Under the pieces are notes generated by a model. It made no database searches and was not told the origin of the DNA. It worked only from the letters and a program-made list of their open reading frames with translations. Position numbers and translations under genes: made by a program. Of a stretch of 64,000 nt of DNA, positions 43,248-53,837 are shown one piece after another (position 1 is the stretch's first letter; every line of letters begins with the position of its first letter). Source of the stretch: Myxococcota bacterium (GTDB lineage: Bacteria; Myxococcota_C; UBA6777); NCBI GenBank assembly GCA_023150835.1, contig JAKLKB010000012.1:16858-80857 (forward strand), in the 5' to 3' direction.

Positions 43248-44169
43248 CGAGCGTGTGAAAAATGGGGTCGGTGACGGATTGGGAGGAGACTTGTTGGAGC
43301 TCAGCAAGTCCGATGGGGCAGGAGAGATTCAACTCGATCAACAAGCCATCGCTGACATCGAGGCTCGCCAAGAAGATGCCTTCTTCGCGCAGCACAGGTC
43401 CAACGGTGCGGATGATGGCTTGATCTTTTTCGGAAAGCTGGACGGATACGGGTTTTGCGCCTCGATTGAAAGAGCCGCGTAGCTCGCCCATGCCCGGGAC
43501 TTGAAGCGCCACACCAAGAAAGTTCCCATTCAACAAAAAGAGGCGCTTGTCGCCGTCTAGCTCGGTATCATTGATCATCTTCTGCACAAGGACGTATTGT
43601 TGGCCTTGTTGCGTCAAAAGCTCCGAAAGCAGCTTGGTGTTGGGGTCACCCATCCGCAGGAAAAACATATTGTGTCCTTGGGACGCATGGAGAGGGCGGA
43701 TCGTGGCCTTCCCACCGACTTCGGACAAAAAGGCGCGGATCGCATCGGGATGCTTGGTCACCAAAGAAGGCGGGCAGAACGAAGGGAAGCGCAGCGCAAA
43801 CAGATGTTCGTTGAGGTTGCGCAGCGTGCGCGGGGCATTCAACACAGCCGTCGAGGGCGGAAGCATCTGTAACGCATCCAGAGCAAACAGCGTATCCGGC
43901 GCAAAAGGCGGAGACTTCCGCCACCACAACAGGTTCAACTGATCGAGCGGCGCGAGAAACGACTCGCCCAGTACGACCCGCCCTCCTTCCACCGAGATCG
44001 GAGCCATATAACCAACGGGACGGCTTTGTTGGATGTGAAGATCAGACACTTCCATCCAAAAAAGTTGGTAGCCGTAATTTTGAGCGGCTTGCATCAGCAA
44101 GAGAGTAGTAGTGTCGTTTTCTTCGAGGTGTTCGAGATGATCAGTCACGAAAGCGATACGTTTGGTCAT
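43234..44169 (-). CDS. gshB: Glutathione synthetase (ATP-grasp)
   Basis: 311 residues, close to the usual 315-320. It joins gamma-glutamylcysteine and glycine with ATP. The N-terminal domain matches GshB (IAFVTDHLEHLEENDTTTLLLMQAA). The ATP-grasp core carries the D-T-E-L-D-G-D-K-R-L-F-L-L-N-G motif, R-G-S-F-N-R-G near the phosphate loop, and L-D-V-S-D-G-L-L-I-E-L-N at the metal-binding end. The start at ATG 44169 (CGGAG about eight bases upstream) fits the family. No gshA is nearby, so glutamylcysteine must come from elsewhere or another substrate is used. Its C-terminal codons lie in the 37-bp repeat. Confidence 0.85.
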   Translation of the reverse strand: MTKRIAFVTDHLEHLEENDTTTLLLMQAAQNYGYQLFWMEVSDLHIQQSRPVGYMAPISVEGGRVVLGESFLAPLDQLNLLWWRKSPPFAPDTLFALDALQMLPPSTAVLNAPRTLRNLNEHLFALRFPSFCPPSLVTKHPDAIRAFLSEVGGKATIRPLHASQGHNMFFLRMGDPNTKLLSELLTQQGQQYVLVQKMINDTELDGDKRLFLLNGNFLGVALQVPGMGELRGSFNRGAKPVSVQLSEKDQAIIRTVGPVLREEGIFLASLDVSDGLLIELNLSCPIGLAELQQVSSQSVTDPIFHTLGQAL

Positions 44170-44286
44170 TGCGGCAACTCCGTCGCGAGGGGAAGCGGGT
44201 ACAAGGGCATCTCTGTGGAGGGGTATGATGCCGATTTTCAACCTCTTGTCGAGGGGGAAACAACGATCCGCCACAAAAAGACCACA

Positions 44287-47200
44287 CTATCGAGCGGGTG
44301 GCGGCCAAGGTAGCGGCCTTTGATGTGCAGGCAAGGGCGAACTTTCAGGCTTGGGGGCGTTGAGTTGTCGGCTCAACTCATCAGGTGTGTCTTTGGTGGA
44401 AAGTACGACAGACTCGGATTGTCCGCTTTGTAGGTTGGTGGCCCGAAGCGTCAAGAGGCACTCGTTGCTGAGTTTAAATTGAAGCTCGACTTTGTGGACA
44501 CCTTTGGGAGCGGGCTGTATGCCTGCAAGATGCAAGGTTCCAAGGTATTCGTTTTCTAGGGCGTTTTGGCTTTCGCCTTGGAATATCGGCAAATCGAGTA
44601 CGGTCTGGTTGTCGCGGGTGGTTGCGGTGACGAAGTTCTTTTCAAACGGCAGCGGTGTGTTGGCAGCGATCACAGGAACAAAGCGCCCTCCGGGAAGGCC
44701 GATGCCGATCGGCAACGCCAGAACATCGATCAAACGAACCGCGTTCTTTTTGCCGAAGGAGTGGGCCAACAGAGCCGTCCCGATCGCTACAGCCTCGTCA
44801 GGATGGACGTTTCGGTGAGGCGGCTTGCCGAAATAAGCCGTCAGGCGCTCGTGAATCAAGGGCATCCTTGTCATCCCACCCACAAGAAGAACTTCATCGA
44901 TATCTTCTTTCTTTAATTCACGCGCTTTCATCACGGCTTCACAGACGCGCAGAGTCTCTTCGACAAGGCCCTTGACAAGGGAGTTTAGAGCATCGCGTGT
45001 GATCTCTTGCTCAAGATGGATGGGCTTTCCGCCCCGCTGCAACAGGTACGGGATGTTGATCCGTGTGCGTTTCTCCATCGACAGATCACACTTGGCTTTT
45101 TCGCAAGCATCCCGAACCCGCTGCATCTGGATCGGATCATTGCGAAGATCGATCTGGGTCTCTCGATAGAAGTCGCGGATCACGTGATCGATCAAGATGT
45201 TGTCAAAGTCGACTCCGCCCAAAAAAGTATTTCCGCCCGTCGAGATCACTTCAAACACATCTTTATCGACTTCGAGCACAGAAGCATCGAAGGTTCCGCC
45301 GCCCAGATCGTACACCAACAGGCGCTGTTGGATCCCACGCCCGAAGCCGTACGCAAGCGCCGCTGCCGTCGGCTCGTTGACGATACGCTCGACTCGCAGA
45401 CCTGCCAACAAGCCCGCATCTCGGACGGCTTGGCGTTGTTGATCGTTGTAGTGTGCTGGGACACTAATCACCGCACGATGAACGGGCTGGTGCAGGTATT
45501 CTTGTGCGATATCCCGAATCTCCGCAAGAATCAGCGCAGATATCTGTTCGAGCGTAAAGGTCTTTTGATCGATGTATACCGCCGACCCGCCTTCGGACGT
45601 TTCGACGATGCTGTAGAGAAAACGATCTTTGATCAACTGTACAATCCGCGAGCGATACTTTCGCCCGATCAACCGCTTGGCTCCATAGACCGTGTTGCGC
45701 GGATTCAACATCATCTGATTTTTAGCGGGGTGGCCGATCAACAGCTCGTGTTCGTCACTAAAAGCCACGATCGATGGGATCGTATTGTATCCAAAGCGCG
45801 ACGGGATGACCTTGGGTCGGCCCTCTTCGACGATCGCACAACAACTGTTTGTAGTCCCTAGATCGATGCCGATAATCGGGCCTGTCAGGGGGATATCTTC
45901 GATCTTTCCTTGGAAAAACAGCAGTTCCTCGCGGTGCGAAGACAGCGACGCAAACTGCATCATCGTGGGATTCACCGCCTGCCCTTGGAGTGTCGGCATC
46001 GGCATCGTGCCGCTTGGAGTGTTGGTAGGAGACACGCTTGGGTTAGCGATGCTGATCGGTGCGGATGCAGCGGGAAAACCACTTCCACCGGTGGGAGGGG
46101 TCACGTCTTGAGCAGGCGACACTTTTGGATTTGCAGCGCGGGCAGCGAGCGGCCCCCCCAAAAGCGGCGTCGCTTCGGTCGGGGCATGGGGCGAGAGCGG
46201 ACTCCCAAAAAGCGGTGTTGTTTCGGTCGGTGCATGGGGCAAGAGCGCCCCCGAAAGCATCGGCGTCACTTCGGTCGGATGCGAAGAAACCGTGTGCCCC
46301 GTCAAAACAGGCGTGACCTGCGTTGGTGCATCCGAAGAAGGCAGACTCCCCGCCAACGCCCCCCCCAAGGGGGCCTGAAAGGACGGTGCCCCAAGTGTTG
46401 GCCGTTGCATCGCGCCTGTTCGCGAAAAGATGCTCGGTTGTGGAGGGCGTGGCGGCTGTGGCGAAGCTTGCGGCAGCGAAGACAACGGTTGCGAGGATTG
46501 CTGCGATTGCGGAGAGGACGACAGCAACGGCGATTGCGGCGACTGTTGCAAGGATTGTTGCGGCTGTGGTGAGGGCGACAGCAACGGCGGCTGTGGTGGT
46601 TGTGCAGATTGTGGTGGGGACGTTCGAGAGAGAGCGGGTGGTAGATGCGATGGCTGCGGAGAGTACGATGGTTGCGGAGATTGTGGCGGTGGAGTTCCTT
46701 CGCGTCCAAACGGCGGAGGCGACGAAGGAACAGGGCGTCCGAGTACTGGAGCTGGTTCCGAGGGGGGGTAGGTAGAACGAGAGATGGTCTCCGGTGGAAA
46801 GAAACTGCCTTGGATCACGGGTGGAAGATTCGCTTGCAAAGACACAGGAGCAGGCGTTGGGGGCATCGGGGAGGCGCTTGGCGGTGGAGCTGTACGAGGG
46901 AGGCGATTTCCGAGATCGGGATCACCGCTACCACCGAGTATCGGGGAGGCACTTGGCGGTGGAGCTGTACGCGGGGGCTGCGACCGGTGGGGAGGCGTGA
47001 ACGTAGGGATGATCGCAGAGGACTCCATCGGCAAAGGAAACTCATCGCCGATAGGTTGTTCTTCTCCTGCTGAGCGAAAAAGCGACGGATTGTGCGGGTA
47101 GGTTGCAGGAGGATTGGGGGGAGGCGTTGCAGAAAACACAGGTGCGCTGACGCTCGGTCGGTTGGGCATCTCGATCGGCGGTTGCGAAACAGACAACGGA

Positions 47201-47586
47201 GCGGGTTGATCGTCGGTCGATCCCGAGAACGTCCCTATCTCAGAAGGCGGAAGATCGGGGACGAGCTGCGATCGGGGAACCTTTCGACGCAAGATATTGC
47301 CCAAAAGGCGATGCGTGCGCGGCGTGAGTTCCAAAAATTGAAGCCCCATCCCTGCGGCTGCATGGGATTCTTGCGTGTATGTAGCCACAACGCGACCACG
47401 CCCTTGAAACAGTGTCTCGTCGTTTGAAAGATAAAACGTAAACTCAACCAAACTACCGGCAGGCTGGAGATTTCGGCTCGGTAGAAACATACCAAATGGG
47501 CTGACGTACGGCGCAAACTTACTCTGGAAGGTCTCGATATCGGCATACTTCAAGCGAACTTTGATGGAGATGTAATCCTCGTGCAC
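44287..47586 (-). CDS. PilZ-like domain - proline-rich linker - Hsp70 (DnaK-like) fusion
   Basis: 1099 residues. Residues 1-105 form a PilZ-related domain of the myxobacterial paralogous type ([17 protein letters not shown]-x-G-R-V-V, [10 protein letters not shown]). Residues about 110-565 are a Pro/Ser/Gln-rich linker with four PT(E/Q)xTPxLxG elements (about 420-475). From about 569 there is an Hsp70 nucleotide-binding domain: [41 protein letters not shown] short substrate-binding beta domain ends near 1065 without the helical lid. GTG 47586 with AAGGAG seven bases upstream is the best start; an upstream in-frame extension is not family-like. It likely couples a c-di-GMP-type or other signalling input to a specialised chaperone, but PilZ RxxxR residues are not obvious. 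Confidence 0.9.
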   Translation of the reverse strand: MHEDYISIKVRLKYADIETFQSKFAPYVSPFGMFLPSRNLQPAGSLVEFTFYLSNDETLFQGRGRVVATYTQESHAAAGMGLQFLELTPRTHRLLGNILRRKVPRSQLVPDLPPSEIGTFSGSTDDQPAPLSVSQPPIEMPNRPSVSAPVFSATPPPNPPATYPHNPSLFRSAGEEQPIGDEFPLPMESSAIIPTFTPPHRSQPPRTAPPPSASPILGGSGDPDLGNRLPRTAPPPSASPMPPTPAPVSLQANLPPVIQGSFFPPETISRSTYPPSEPAPVLGRPVPSSPPPFGREGTPPPQSPQPSYSPQPSHLPPALSRTSPPQSAQPPQPPLLSPSPQPQQSLQQSPQSPLLSSSPQSQQSSQPLSSLPQASPQPPRPPQPSIFSRTGAMQRPTLGAPSFQAPLGGALAGSLPSSDAPTQVTPVLTGHTVSSHPTEVTPMLSGALLPHAPTETTPLFGSPLSPHAPTEATPLLGGPLAARAANPKVSPAQDVTPPTGGSGFPAASAPISIANPSVSPTNTPSGTMPMPTLQGQAVNPTMMQFASLSSHREELLFFQGKIEDIPLTGPIIGIDLGTTNSCCAIVEEGRPKVIPSRFGYNTIPSIVAFSDEHELLIGHPAKNQMMLNPRNTVYGAKRLIGRKYRSRIVQLIKDRFLYSIVETSEGGSAVYIDQKTFTLEQISALILAEIRDIAQEYLHQPVHRAVISVPAHYNDQQRQAVRDAGLLAGLRVERIVNEPTAAALAYGFGRGIQQRLLVYDLGGGTFDASVLEVDKDVFEVISTGGNTFLGGVDFDNILIDHVIRDFYRETQIDLRNDPIQMQRVRDACEKAKCDLSMEKRTRINIPYLLQRGGKPIHLEQEITRDALNSLVKGLVEETLRVCEAVMKARELKKEDIDEVLLVGGMTRMPLIHERLTAYFGKPPHRNVHPDEAVAIGTALLAHSFGKKNAVRLIDVLALPIGIGLPGGRFVPVIAANTPLPFEKNFVTATTRDNQTVLDLPIFQGESQNALENEYLGTLHLAGIQPAPKGVHKVELQFKLSNECLLTLRATNLQSGQSESVVLSTKDTPDELSRQLNAPKPESSPLPAHQRPLPWPPPAR

Positions 47587-47775
47587 GCCTGCACTCCTTA
47601 TCAGAAAGGGAGTCGTACGATGCGGGGGACGGAAAAGATGCACAAAAACAAAGCAGTGTATAGCGATGTTTGGGCGCAAAACGGATCGCGTACCCAGAAC
47701 CCGCGACGTTAACACAAAGCACATCGACTCGCAATCTTCGGCCCAAAACAGCCCCCCTCTCGCTCGTGTTGAATT

Positions 47776-50472
47776 CTAGCCTTGAAGCATCTGCGCAAGC
47801 TGCTGTGGAGCTTGCTCGATAACTTCATCTAGCCGCGCCACATCGGGGCCTCCGCCTTGCGCCATATCAGGCCGCCCGCCTCCTTTGCCACCAAGCAATG
47901 ACGCCAACGGCCCCACGATCTTCCCCGCCTGAAGGCGCGTTTGAAGATCTTTCGAGACCATCACACACAACGCAGCTTTGTCTTTTTGTGCGCCACCAAG
48001 GATCACCACACCACTCTTGAGGCGAGCGAGAAACTGATCTGCAAGATCGCGGATCGCTTTGGGATCATCCAGTTCGGTGCGCAAAGACAGCACCTTGATC
48101 CCTGCGATATCTTGGGCTTGGCTCAACGGATCGCTTTGGTTTTGCCCTGCTTGCGCTGCTTTCACCTTCAAACGATCGACTTCTTTTTGGAGGCTCTTGA
48201 GCTGTTGTTGCATCTTCTCGATGCGTTCGGGGACTTCCTCCACGCGACAACGCAACATCCCTGACAACATCTGCAACTGCTCGAACCAATCGCGGCTTTG
48301 CTGATCCGCTGCGGTTCCTGTGATCGCCTCGATCCGCCGAACCCCTGCTTGGATCCCTTGTTCCGAGATCACACGCAATTGACCGATATCTCCGCTGCGT
48401 TGCACATGCGTCCCACCACAAAGCTCCAACGTCGGGCCGATCCGCACCATCCGCACTGCATCGCCGTACTTTTCGCCAAACAGCGCCATCGCACCCGCTT
48501 TTTTCGCCTCTTCAAAACCAACCACCTCGGTTTTTGTTGGGGCGTTCTCTCTGATCAACAAGTTCACATCCTGCTCGATCTGTCGGATCTCTTCGGGTGT
48601 GATCGCTTCGTAGTGGGCGAAGTCAAAACGCAGCCGATCCGAAGACACCAACGAACCCGCCTGACGGACGTGTTCACCAAGATGCTTGCGCAACGACCAA
48701 TGCAACAAGTGCGTTGCGCTGTGGTTGCGGCGGATCTCGCTGCGTCGGCCATGATCCACTTCAAGCGTCGCGTTCTGGCCCAACTCAACAACCCCCTCGA
48801 CCACTTCACCTGTGTGAGCAAACAGATCTGGCAACGGCTTTTGGGTATCCGTGATCCGAATCGCCCCGCTCTCCGTCAGGATCATCCCTTGGTCCCCGAC
48901 CTGACCGCCCGACTCACCATAAAAGGGCGTCTGCTCAACAAACACCGTCAGCGTTTGACCTTGCGTCGCTTTTGCCACGCGCTCTCCTTGGACCACCAAA
49001 GCGCGGATCGTGGATGGTGCAGCCTCAGCTTCATATCCCAAAAAGACCGTAGGTCCGACTTCTTTGAGCACTTCTTGGTAGATCTCTTGGTGATGCGTGT
49101 CTGCGCCTTTCCACGAAGCCTGACCGCTTTCTTGTTGCTCTTTCATACAACGCTCAAAGCCCTGTTCATCCGAAGTAAAGCCATGCTCTGCGCCGATCAC
49201 ACGCGTCAGATCGGGAGGGAAGCCATGCGTATCATAAAGGCGGAACAAGACTTCGCCCGGGATCTCGGTTGCGCCTTGCTTTTGGAGCTGTGCCATCTCT
49301 TCTTCGAGCAGCTTCAATCCGCGATCAAGCGTGTTGCGGAATCGCTCTTCTTCACGCTGCACCGCTTCCACGATCGTCCGCTTTTGTTGCTGTAGTTGTG
49401 GGTAGATATCTTCCATCTGCCGCACCACTTCTTCACACACGCGATGGAAAAACGCTTCTTTATAGCCCAAGCGATCCCCGTGTCGGATCGCTCGCCGCAT
49501 GATCCGACGCAACACATACCCACGACCTTCGTTGCTTGGCAACACGCCGTCCGCGATCAAAAACGCCGTCGAACGGGCATGATCCGCCACAACACGCATC
49601 GACACATCATCCGCATCATCTTGGCGGTATTCTTTGCTTACACCGCTCGCGATCTTGTCGATCAACGGCATAAACGCATCTGTTTCATAGTTGCTCGGCA
49701 AGCCCATCAACGCCATCGCGATCCGTTCCAAGCCCATCCCCGTATCGATCGCTGGCTTCGGTAAAGGCTTGTATTCTCCGTTCTCTTGGCGATTGAACTG
49801 CATAAACACAAGGTTCCACACCTCGACGTATCGGCCTGTATCATCCGCAGGGGTACTCTGCGTCACCCCATGCGGATCGTACTGCGGTCCCCGATCAAAG
49901 TGGATCTCCGAACAAGGCCCACATGGTCCTGTGTCGCCCATCGCCCAAAAGTTTTCCTTGCTTCCAAGGCGTTGCACACGTTCCGCAGGAACCCCCATCT
50001 CTTGCGTCCAGATCGCAAACGCCTCTTCATCCGAAGGGATGCCCTCTTCCCCCGCAAACACCGTCACCCACAAACGCTCTTTGTCGATCCCAAGCTCCGA
50101 TGTCAAAAACTCCCAAGCATAGCGGATCGCTTCGCGCTTGAAATACGCACCAAAAGAAAAGTTCCCCAACATCTCAAACAGCGTATGATGCCGAGGGGTA
50201 AAACCCACATTCTCCAGATCGTTGTGCTTTCCACCCGCACGCACACAACGCTGGCATGACACCGCCATCTCATAAGGCGCTGGCCGCACTCCCGCAAAAA
50301 AGTCCTTGAATTGGACCATTCCGGCATTCGTGAACAACAACGTTGGATCGTCCGCTGGCACCAACGAAGACGACGCAACCAACGCATGACCTCGCTCTTG
50401 AAAATAAGAAAGAAAACGCTCTCGGATCTCTTTGGCACTTCGAGGGGACGGCTTGGTGGATGATCTCGACAC
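47776..50472 (-). CDS. alaS: Alanyl-tRNA synthetase
   Basis: 898 residues, a normal length. It charges tRNA-Ala. The N-terminal class II core starts at SAKEIRERFLSYFQERGH with motif 1 and the LLFTNAGMVQFKDFFAG region. The editing domain has H-S-A-T-H-L-L-H and the metal ligand C-G-G-T-H. The C-terminal C-Ala domain ends with G-G-G-R-P-D-M-A-Q-G-G. The GTG at 50472 with AAAGGA about nine bases upstream fits; the ATG at 50481 is in another frame. Transcribed with the PilZ-Hsp70 gene 189 bp downstream. Confidence 0.97.
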   Translation of the reverse strand: MSRSSTKPSPRSAKEIRERFLSYFQERGHALVASSSLVPADDPTLLFTNAGMVQFKDFFAGVRPAPYEMAVSCQRCVRAGGKHNDLENVGFTPRHHTLFEMLGNFSFGAYFKREAIRYAWEFLTSELGIDKERLWVTVFAGEEGIPSDEEAFAIWTQEMGVPAERVQRLGSKENFWAMGDTGPCGPCSEIHFDRGPQYDPHGVTQSTPADDTGRYVEVWNLVFMQFNRQENGEYKPLPKPAIDTGMGLERIAMALMGLPSNYETDAFMPLIDKIASGVSKEYRQDDADDVSMRVVADHARSTAFLIADGVLPSNEGRGYVLRRIMRRAIRHGDRLGYKEAFFHRVCEEVVRQMEDIYPQLQQQKRTIVEAVQREEERFRNTLDRGLKLLEEEMAQLQKQGATEIPGEVLFRLYDTHGFPPDLTRVIGAEHGFTSDEQGFERCMKEQQESGQASWKGADTHHQEIYQEVLKEVGPTVFLGYEAEAAPSTIRALVVQGERVAKATQGQTLTVFVEQTPFYGESGGQVGDQGMILTESGAIRITDTQKPLPDLFAHTGEVVEGVVELGQNATLEVDHGRRSEIRRNHSATHLLHWSLRKHLGEHVRQAGSLVSSDRLRFDFAHYEAITPEEIRQIEQDVNLLIRENAPTKTEVVGFEEAKKAGAMALFGEKYGDAVRMVRIGPTLELCGGTHVQRSGDIGQLRVISEQGIQAGVRRIEAITGTAADQQSRDWFEQLQMLSGMLRCRVEEVPERIEKMQQQLKSLQKEVDRLKVKAAQAGQNQSDPLSQAQDIAGIKVLSLRTELDDPKAIRDLADQFLARLKSGVVILGGAQKDKAALCVMVSKDLQTRLQAGKIVGPLASLLGGKGGGRPDMAQGGGPDVARLDEVIEQAPQQLAQMLQG

Positions 50473-50617
50473 GGGCTAACATCCTTTCTTTGGCTTGACG
50501 CGAAGAGGTTTCTAGGTGAGAACCCTCCTGAAAACTTGGCGCGAAACTATAATCCCAAGCGGTCGCGCTTGCAACCGCTTCGTTTCCTTGTAAGACTTTC
50601 GCCCTTCGATCCGTTTT

Positions 50618-50690
50618 CTGGGGCGCTGCCCCATACCCCGCAAGGGAGCAGAGCCCCCTTGACCCCGTATCGGCGGGGAGAACAGACGCT
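50618..50690 (+). repeat. Dispersed GC-rich hairpin repeat, copy at 50.6 kb
   Basis: GGGGCGCTGCCCCATACCCC, then GCAAGGGAGC and a CCCTTGACCCCG end. The same layout occurs at 57098-57160 (opposite orientation) and 62318-62380, with related sequence at 5456-5520. The first part is a perfect-stem palindrome (GGGGC-GCT-GCCCC) and the second is a GGGAGC-type stem. All copies are intergenic. Confidence 0.85.
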
Positions 50691-50768
50691 TTTCACACAA
50701 ACGACGGCTCCGCTTGAAGCCTCGCGAACACGAGGTTTTTTGCCAACTGCGTCGCTCCTACTTCTCGG

Positions 50769-51974
50769 ATGATCTCGATGGACACAAAAGAAAAACACTG
50801 GATGGTTTCAACCGAACAACACGGCACACGCCTTGATGTCTTTTTGGCACAATGCGATCCGATGCTCTCTCGCAACGAAGCCCGCCGCCAGATCGACGCT
50901 GGCTCGATCTGGATCAATGGCCGCCGCAGCCGAAAGATGTCTCGCTACATGAAAAAAGGTGAGCGCGTCACCTTGCGCCCTGAACCTTCCGCAGCTTCCA
51001 AACAACCCACAGCCTCCCAACTTTCCGCAGCTTCCAAACAACCCACAGCCTCCCAACTTTCCGCAGCTTCCAAACAACCCACAGCCTCCCAACTTTCCGC
51101 AGCTTCCAAACAAATCGCGGCTTCCGCTCCACCAAAACAACCCGCTCCCATCGATCCCTCGGAGGATTCGGAAATCGCGCACCGTTTTTTGGAGCAAGCA
51201 GACACACACAGCAGCGCTTTTCCTTTGGTTGCGCCTTCGACTTCACGCAGCAAGACGCCATACGATGCGTCTGTGTTTGGTGAGGCTCCTGCTTTTTTGT
51301 ATGTAGACCGCCACATGGCGATCCTCAACAAGCCCTCAGGAACGCCCGTTGAACCCACGCCCAACGAAGATCTCCACACCTGTTTGCGCCAAGTCGAAGC
51401 GTGGCAACGCGCACGCGGTGTCCATCCCAAAAAACAATACGCCACCGCAGCACATCGCCTTGATGCCGGAGCATCGGGCGCTGTGGCCTTTGCCCTCAGC
51501 AAGACCGCAGCCCGCGTTCTTTCCGCACAATTTGCCCAACACACCGCACGCCGCATCTATTGGGCCGTCGTGGTCGGCTGCCCTGATCCCGAAAGCGGCA
51601 CCTTGCGCGATCACATGGATCACACCGGCCCCGGACTCAAACGCAGCGTAGTCCCTCCCAACCAAGGAAAACTCGCCGTCACCGATTACCGTGTCCTCGA
51701 ACGCCTCGGACCCGCCTCGCTGATCGAGATCCGCCTACAAACGGGCCGCACCCACCAGATCCGCGTACACTTCGCACACATCGGACACCCGCTTGTCGGC
51801 GATTGGATGTACTGCCCTCCCGAAAAAGCGCTGCTTTGCCCTCCCTCCAAACGCCTCTTGCTGCACGCCCGCGAACTCACGCTCACCCACCCCAACGGAA
51901 CCGATATCGCCGTCGTAGCTCCCCTCGATGACGATTTCACCGCTTATCTTGACGCTCTTCGCGCTCGAATGTAG
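50769..51974 (+). CDS. RluA-family pseudouridine synthase with S4 domain
   Basis: 401 residues. The N-terminal S4 RNA-binding domain (TRLDVFLAQCDPMLSRNEARRQIDAG) ends near 70. A variable linker (about 73-135) contains 3.4 copies of the 12-residue SAASKQPTASQL. The catalytic domain follows, with the family motif H-R-L-D (here HRLDAGASG; usually HRLDRxTSG) in which the Asp is the nucleophile, then L-Q-T-G-R-T-H-Q-I-R-V-H and the G-H-P-L-V-G-D end. It modifies uridines in rRNA or tRNA; which site cannot be told. The Shine-Dalgarno is weak; an in-frame ATG three codons later is possible. Confidence 0.88.
   Translation: MISMDTKEKHWMVSTEQHGTRLDVFLAQCDPMLSRNEARRQIDAGSIWINGRRSRKMSRYMKKGERVTLRPEPSAASKQPTASQLSAASKQPTASQLSAASKQPTASQLSAASKQIAASAPPKQPAPIDPSEDSEIAHRFLEQADTHSSAFPLVAPSTSRSKTPYDASVFGEAPAFLYVDRHMAILNKPSGTPVEPTPNEDLHTCLRQVEAWQRARGVHPKKQYATAAHRLDAGASGAVAFALSKTAARVLSAQFAQHTARRIYWAVVVGCPDPESGTLRDHMDHTGPGLKRSVVPPNQGKLAVTDYRVLERLGPASLIEIRLQTGRTHQIRVHFAHIGHPLVGDWMYCPPEKALLCPPSKRLLLHARELTLTHPNGTDIAVVAPLDDDFTAYLDALRARM
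50988..51112 (+). repeat. 36-bp tandem repeat inside the pseudouridine synthase gene
   Basis: TCCGCAGCTTCCAAACAA-type units repeat every 36 bp with three full copies and a partial fourth. Each encodes SAASKQPTASQL, so reading is in frame. Copies appear to be identical at the nucleotide level, indicating recent expansion. Confidence 0.95.
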
Positions 51975-52186
51975 GGTTCGGTGGATGCGATAAGCGATGC
52001 ACAGACAACACAGTGGAGCAAACAGACTCCGCATCAAGCCGCTGTTTCGCTTGATCTGCGCCCTGTCGTGTTGCCTTTGCCCATCAATAACTTCCCTCCA
52101 TACCTCGAAGATCTTTGCCAATCGAAACCAAGGCATCACACTTGCTTTTTGTTCAACGCGCCTCAACATGCCGATGGAAGGACGCC

Positions 52187-53806
52187 ATGCCAAGTACACG
52201 ACCTCACGCACACTTAACCACACGCCACCTTGCCCGAACCGACGGGCGGATGCGTTCTTTGTCCTTGTTTCTCTCGGTCCTGCTGTTCGGCTCCTTCTCT
52301 AGCCATCGCCTCCACGCCCAACAAACCTCAGAGACCAAGACCACCGTCAAAACCAAACGTTGGCGCGCCTCGATCCTCCGAAAACGCTCTCCTACACCCC
52401 AACGCCCCTCCCCTTCCAAACGCCGATTGCGCTGGCTTCCGACGATGGGCTGTAGCCCCACATGGCCTTGTCAAACCACCAAGCCCCAGCCCACCAAGTA
52501 CACCCTCGAACAATTGTTGCTCTTGGCCTACCGCAGCAACCCGATGATCGCAGGTGCGCAGGCCCGCCTTGAAGCCATGAAGGCCCAAAAAGACGAGGCC
52601 CTCTGGGCTGGATGGTGGCCTCAAATGCAGGTGATCGGCCTGATCGCGCCAACACCTCCCGCACGCGGAAACGCCGTCAATAGCGATACGCCCATCCCCC
52701 AATCTTACGGATGGTTCGATCAATACGGCGTGATGACACGCTTTGAGCTGTCGATGATCTGGCCGGTGTATACCTTCGGAAAGATATCTCTCTACCAAAA
52801 AGCCGCTGATTCGGGCGTTCGCATCGGTCAAGCCAACGTCGAAGTCGAACGCGATAAACTGGCGCTCTTGCTCAAAAAGGCTTACTACGGCCTACTTGCC
52901 GCCAACGATGGCCTTACGCTGATCGACGATATGGAAGAGTACATCGAACAAGCCAAAAAGCGCGTCAAAGAAAAAACCGATCAACTCAAGATCCAAGTCT
53001 ATGCTGCCGAACTCAGCGCAGAACGCATCAAAGCCGAAACAGGGCGCGAACTCGCACGCTCCGCTCTTGCCCGACTAACGGGTATCTCCAACTCTGAAAC
53101 ACTCCAACTCCAAGCCGAAGAACTCCCCGAACCCGCCACCAAGCTGCTTTCCCTCAAAGAATACCAAGAACACTCCAAGCGCCACCGCCCCGAACTTCAA
53201 CTGCTCCAACACGCCCTCGACGCCAAGCGTTCCCTCCTCGAAGTCCAACGCCGCGCATGGACCCCCGATTTCTTCTTGATGGGCTTTTTTCGTGGAGCCT
53301 ACACCTCCAACGCCACCGACCAGTTCTCCCCCTTCGCCTACGACCCCTTCAACTTCCTCGACGGCGGCCTCTTGCTTGGCGTGCGCATCAACCTCGATTT
53401 CCCCGTACAGATCGCCCGCACACGCAAAGTCGAAGCCGAATTCAACGAGTTCCAAAGCCAAGAACGCCTCGCTCATCTCGGTATCTCCCTTCAAGTCGAA
53501 CAACACTACCGCGAATCCTTCGCCGCCCAAAGAACTGTCGCCATCCTCGACAAAAGCCGTAAAGCCGCCAACCAATGGCTCTCCAAAGTCATGATCTCCT
53601 ACACCTCCGGCCTTGTCGAAACACGCGAGATCACCGAAGCCCTCGGAGCTTTTGCCAAAAGCCGTTCGGGCTACATCCAAGCCTTACTCCAATATCACAA
53701 CGCTGCTTCCGAGCTTTCCCGCTCTGTCGGCGTCGATATCAACCGACTCAAATCCACCACATCTTCCGCACCCGCCACACGCGGAGGATCGATCGCGGCC
53801 CCCTAG
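52187..53806 (+). CDS. TolC-like outer-membrane efflux protein
   Basis: About 539 residues. After a basic N-terminal region with a hydrophobic signal (SLFLSVLLFGSFSSHRLHA) the mature part has the OEP pattern. That comprises YTLEQLLLLAYRSNPMIAGAQARLEAMKAQKDEA, long alpha-hairpins (KAYYGLLAANDGLTLIDDMEEYIEQAKKRVKE), beta-strands near FDQYGVMTRFELSMIWPVYTFGK, and a second copy of the fold after 300. It forms a trimeric channel that works with an inner-membrane pump. I used the ATG at 52187 (GGAAGGA upstream); ATG 52250 sits directly at the signal. Followed 31 bp later by a MlaC-like gene. Confidence 0.85.
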   Translation: MPSTRPHAHLTTRHLARTDGRMRSLSLFLSVLLFGSFSSHRLHAQQTSETKTTVKTKRWRASILRKRSPTPQRPSPSKRRLRWLPTMGCSPTWPCQTTKPQPTKYTLEQLLLLAYRSNPMIAGAQARLEAMKAQKDEALWAGWWPQMQVIGLIAPTPPARGNAVNSDTPIPQSYGWFDQYGVMTRFELSMIWPVYTFGKISLYQKAADSGVRIGQANVEVERDKLALLLKKAYYGLLAANDGLTLIDDMEEYIEQAKKRVKEKTDQLKIQVYAAELSAERIKAETGRELARSALARLTGISNSETLQLQAEELPEPATKLLSLKEYQEHSKRHRPELQLLQHALDAKRSLLEVQRRAWTPDFFLMGFFRGAYTSNATDQFSPFAYDPFNFLDGGLLLGVRINLDFPVQIARTRKVEAEFNEFQSQERLAHLGISLQVEQHYRESFAAQRTVAILDKSRKAANQWLSKVMISYTSGLVETREITEALGAFAKSRSGYIQALLQYHNAASELSRSVGVDINRLKSTTSSAPATRGGSIAAP

Positions 53807-53837
53807 CCGCCCAACCCTCATCTCTCGGAGTTGTGTC

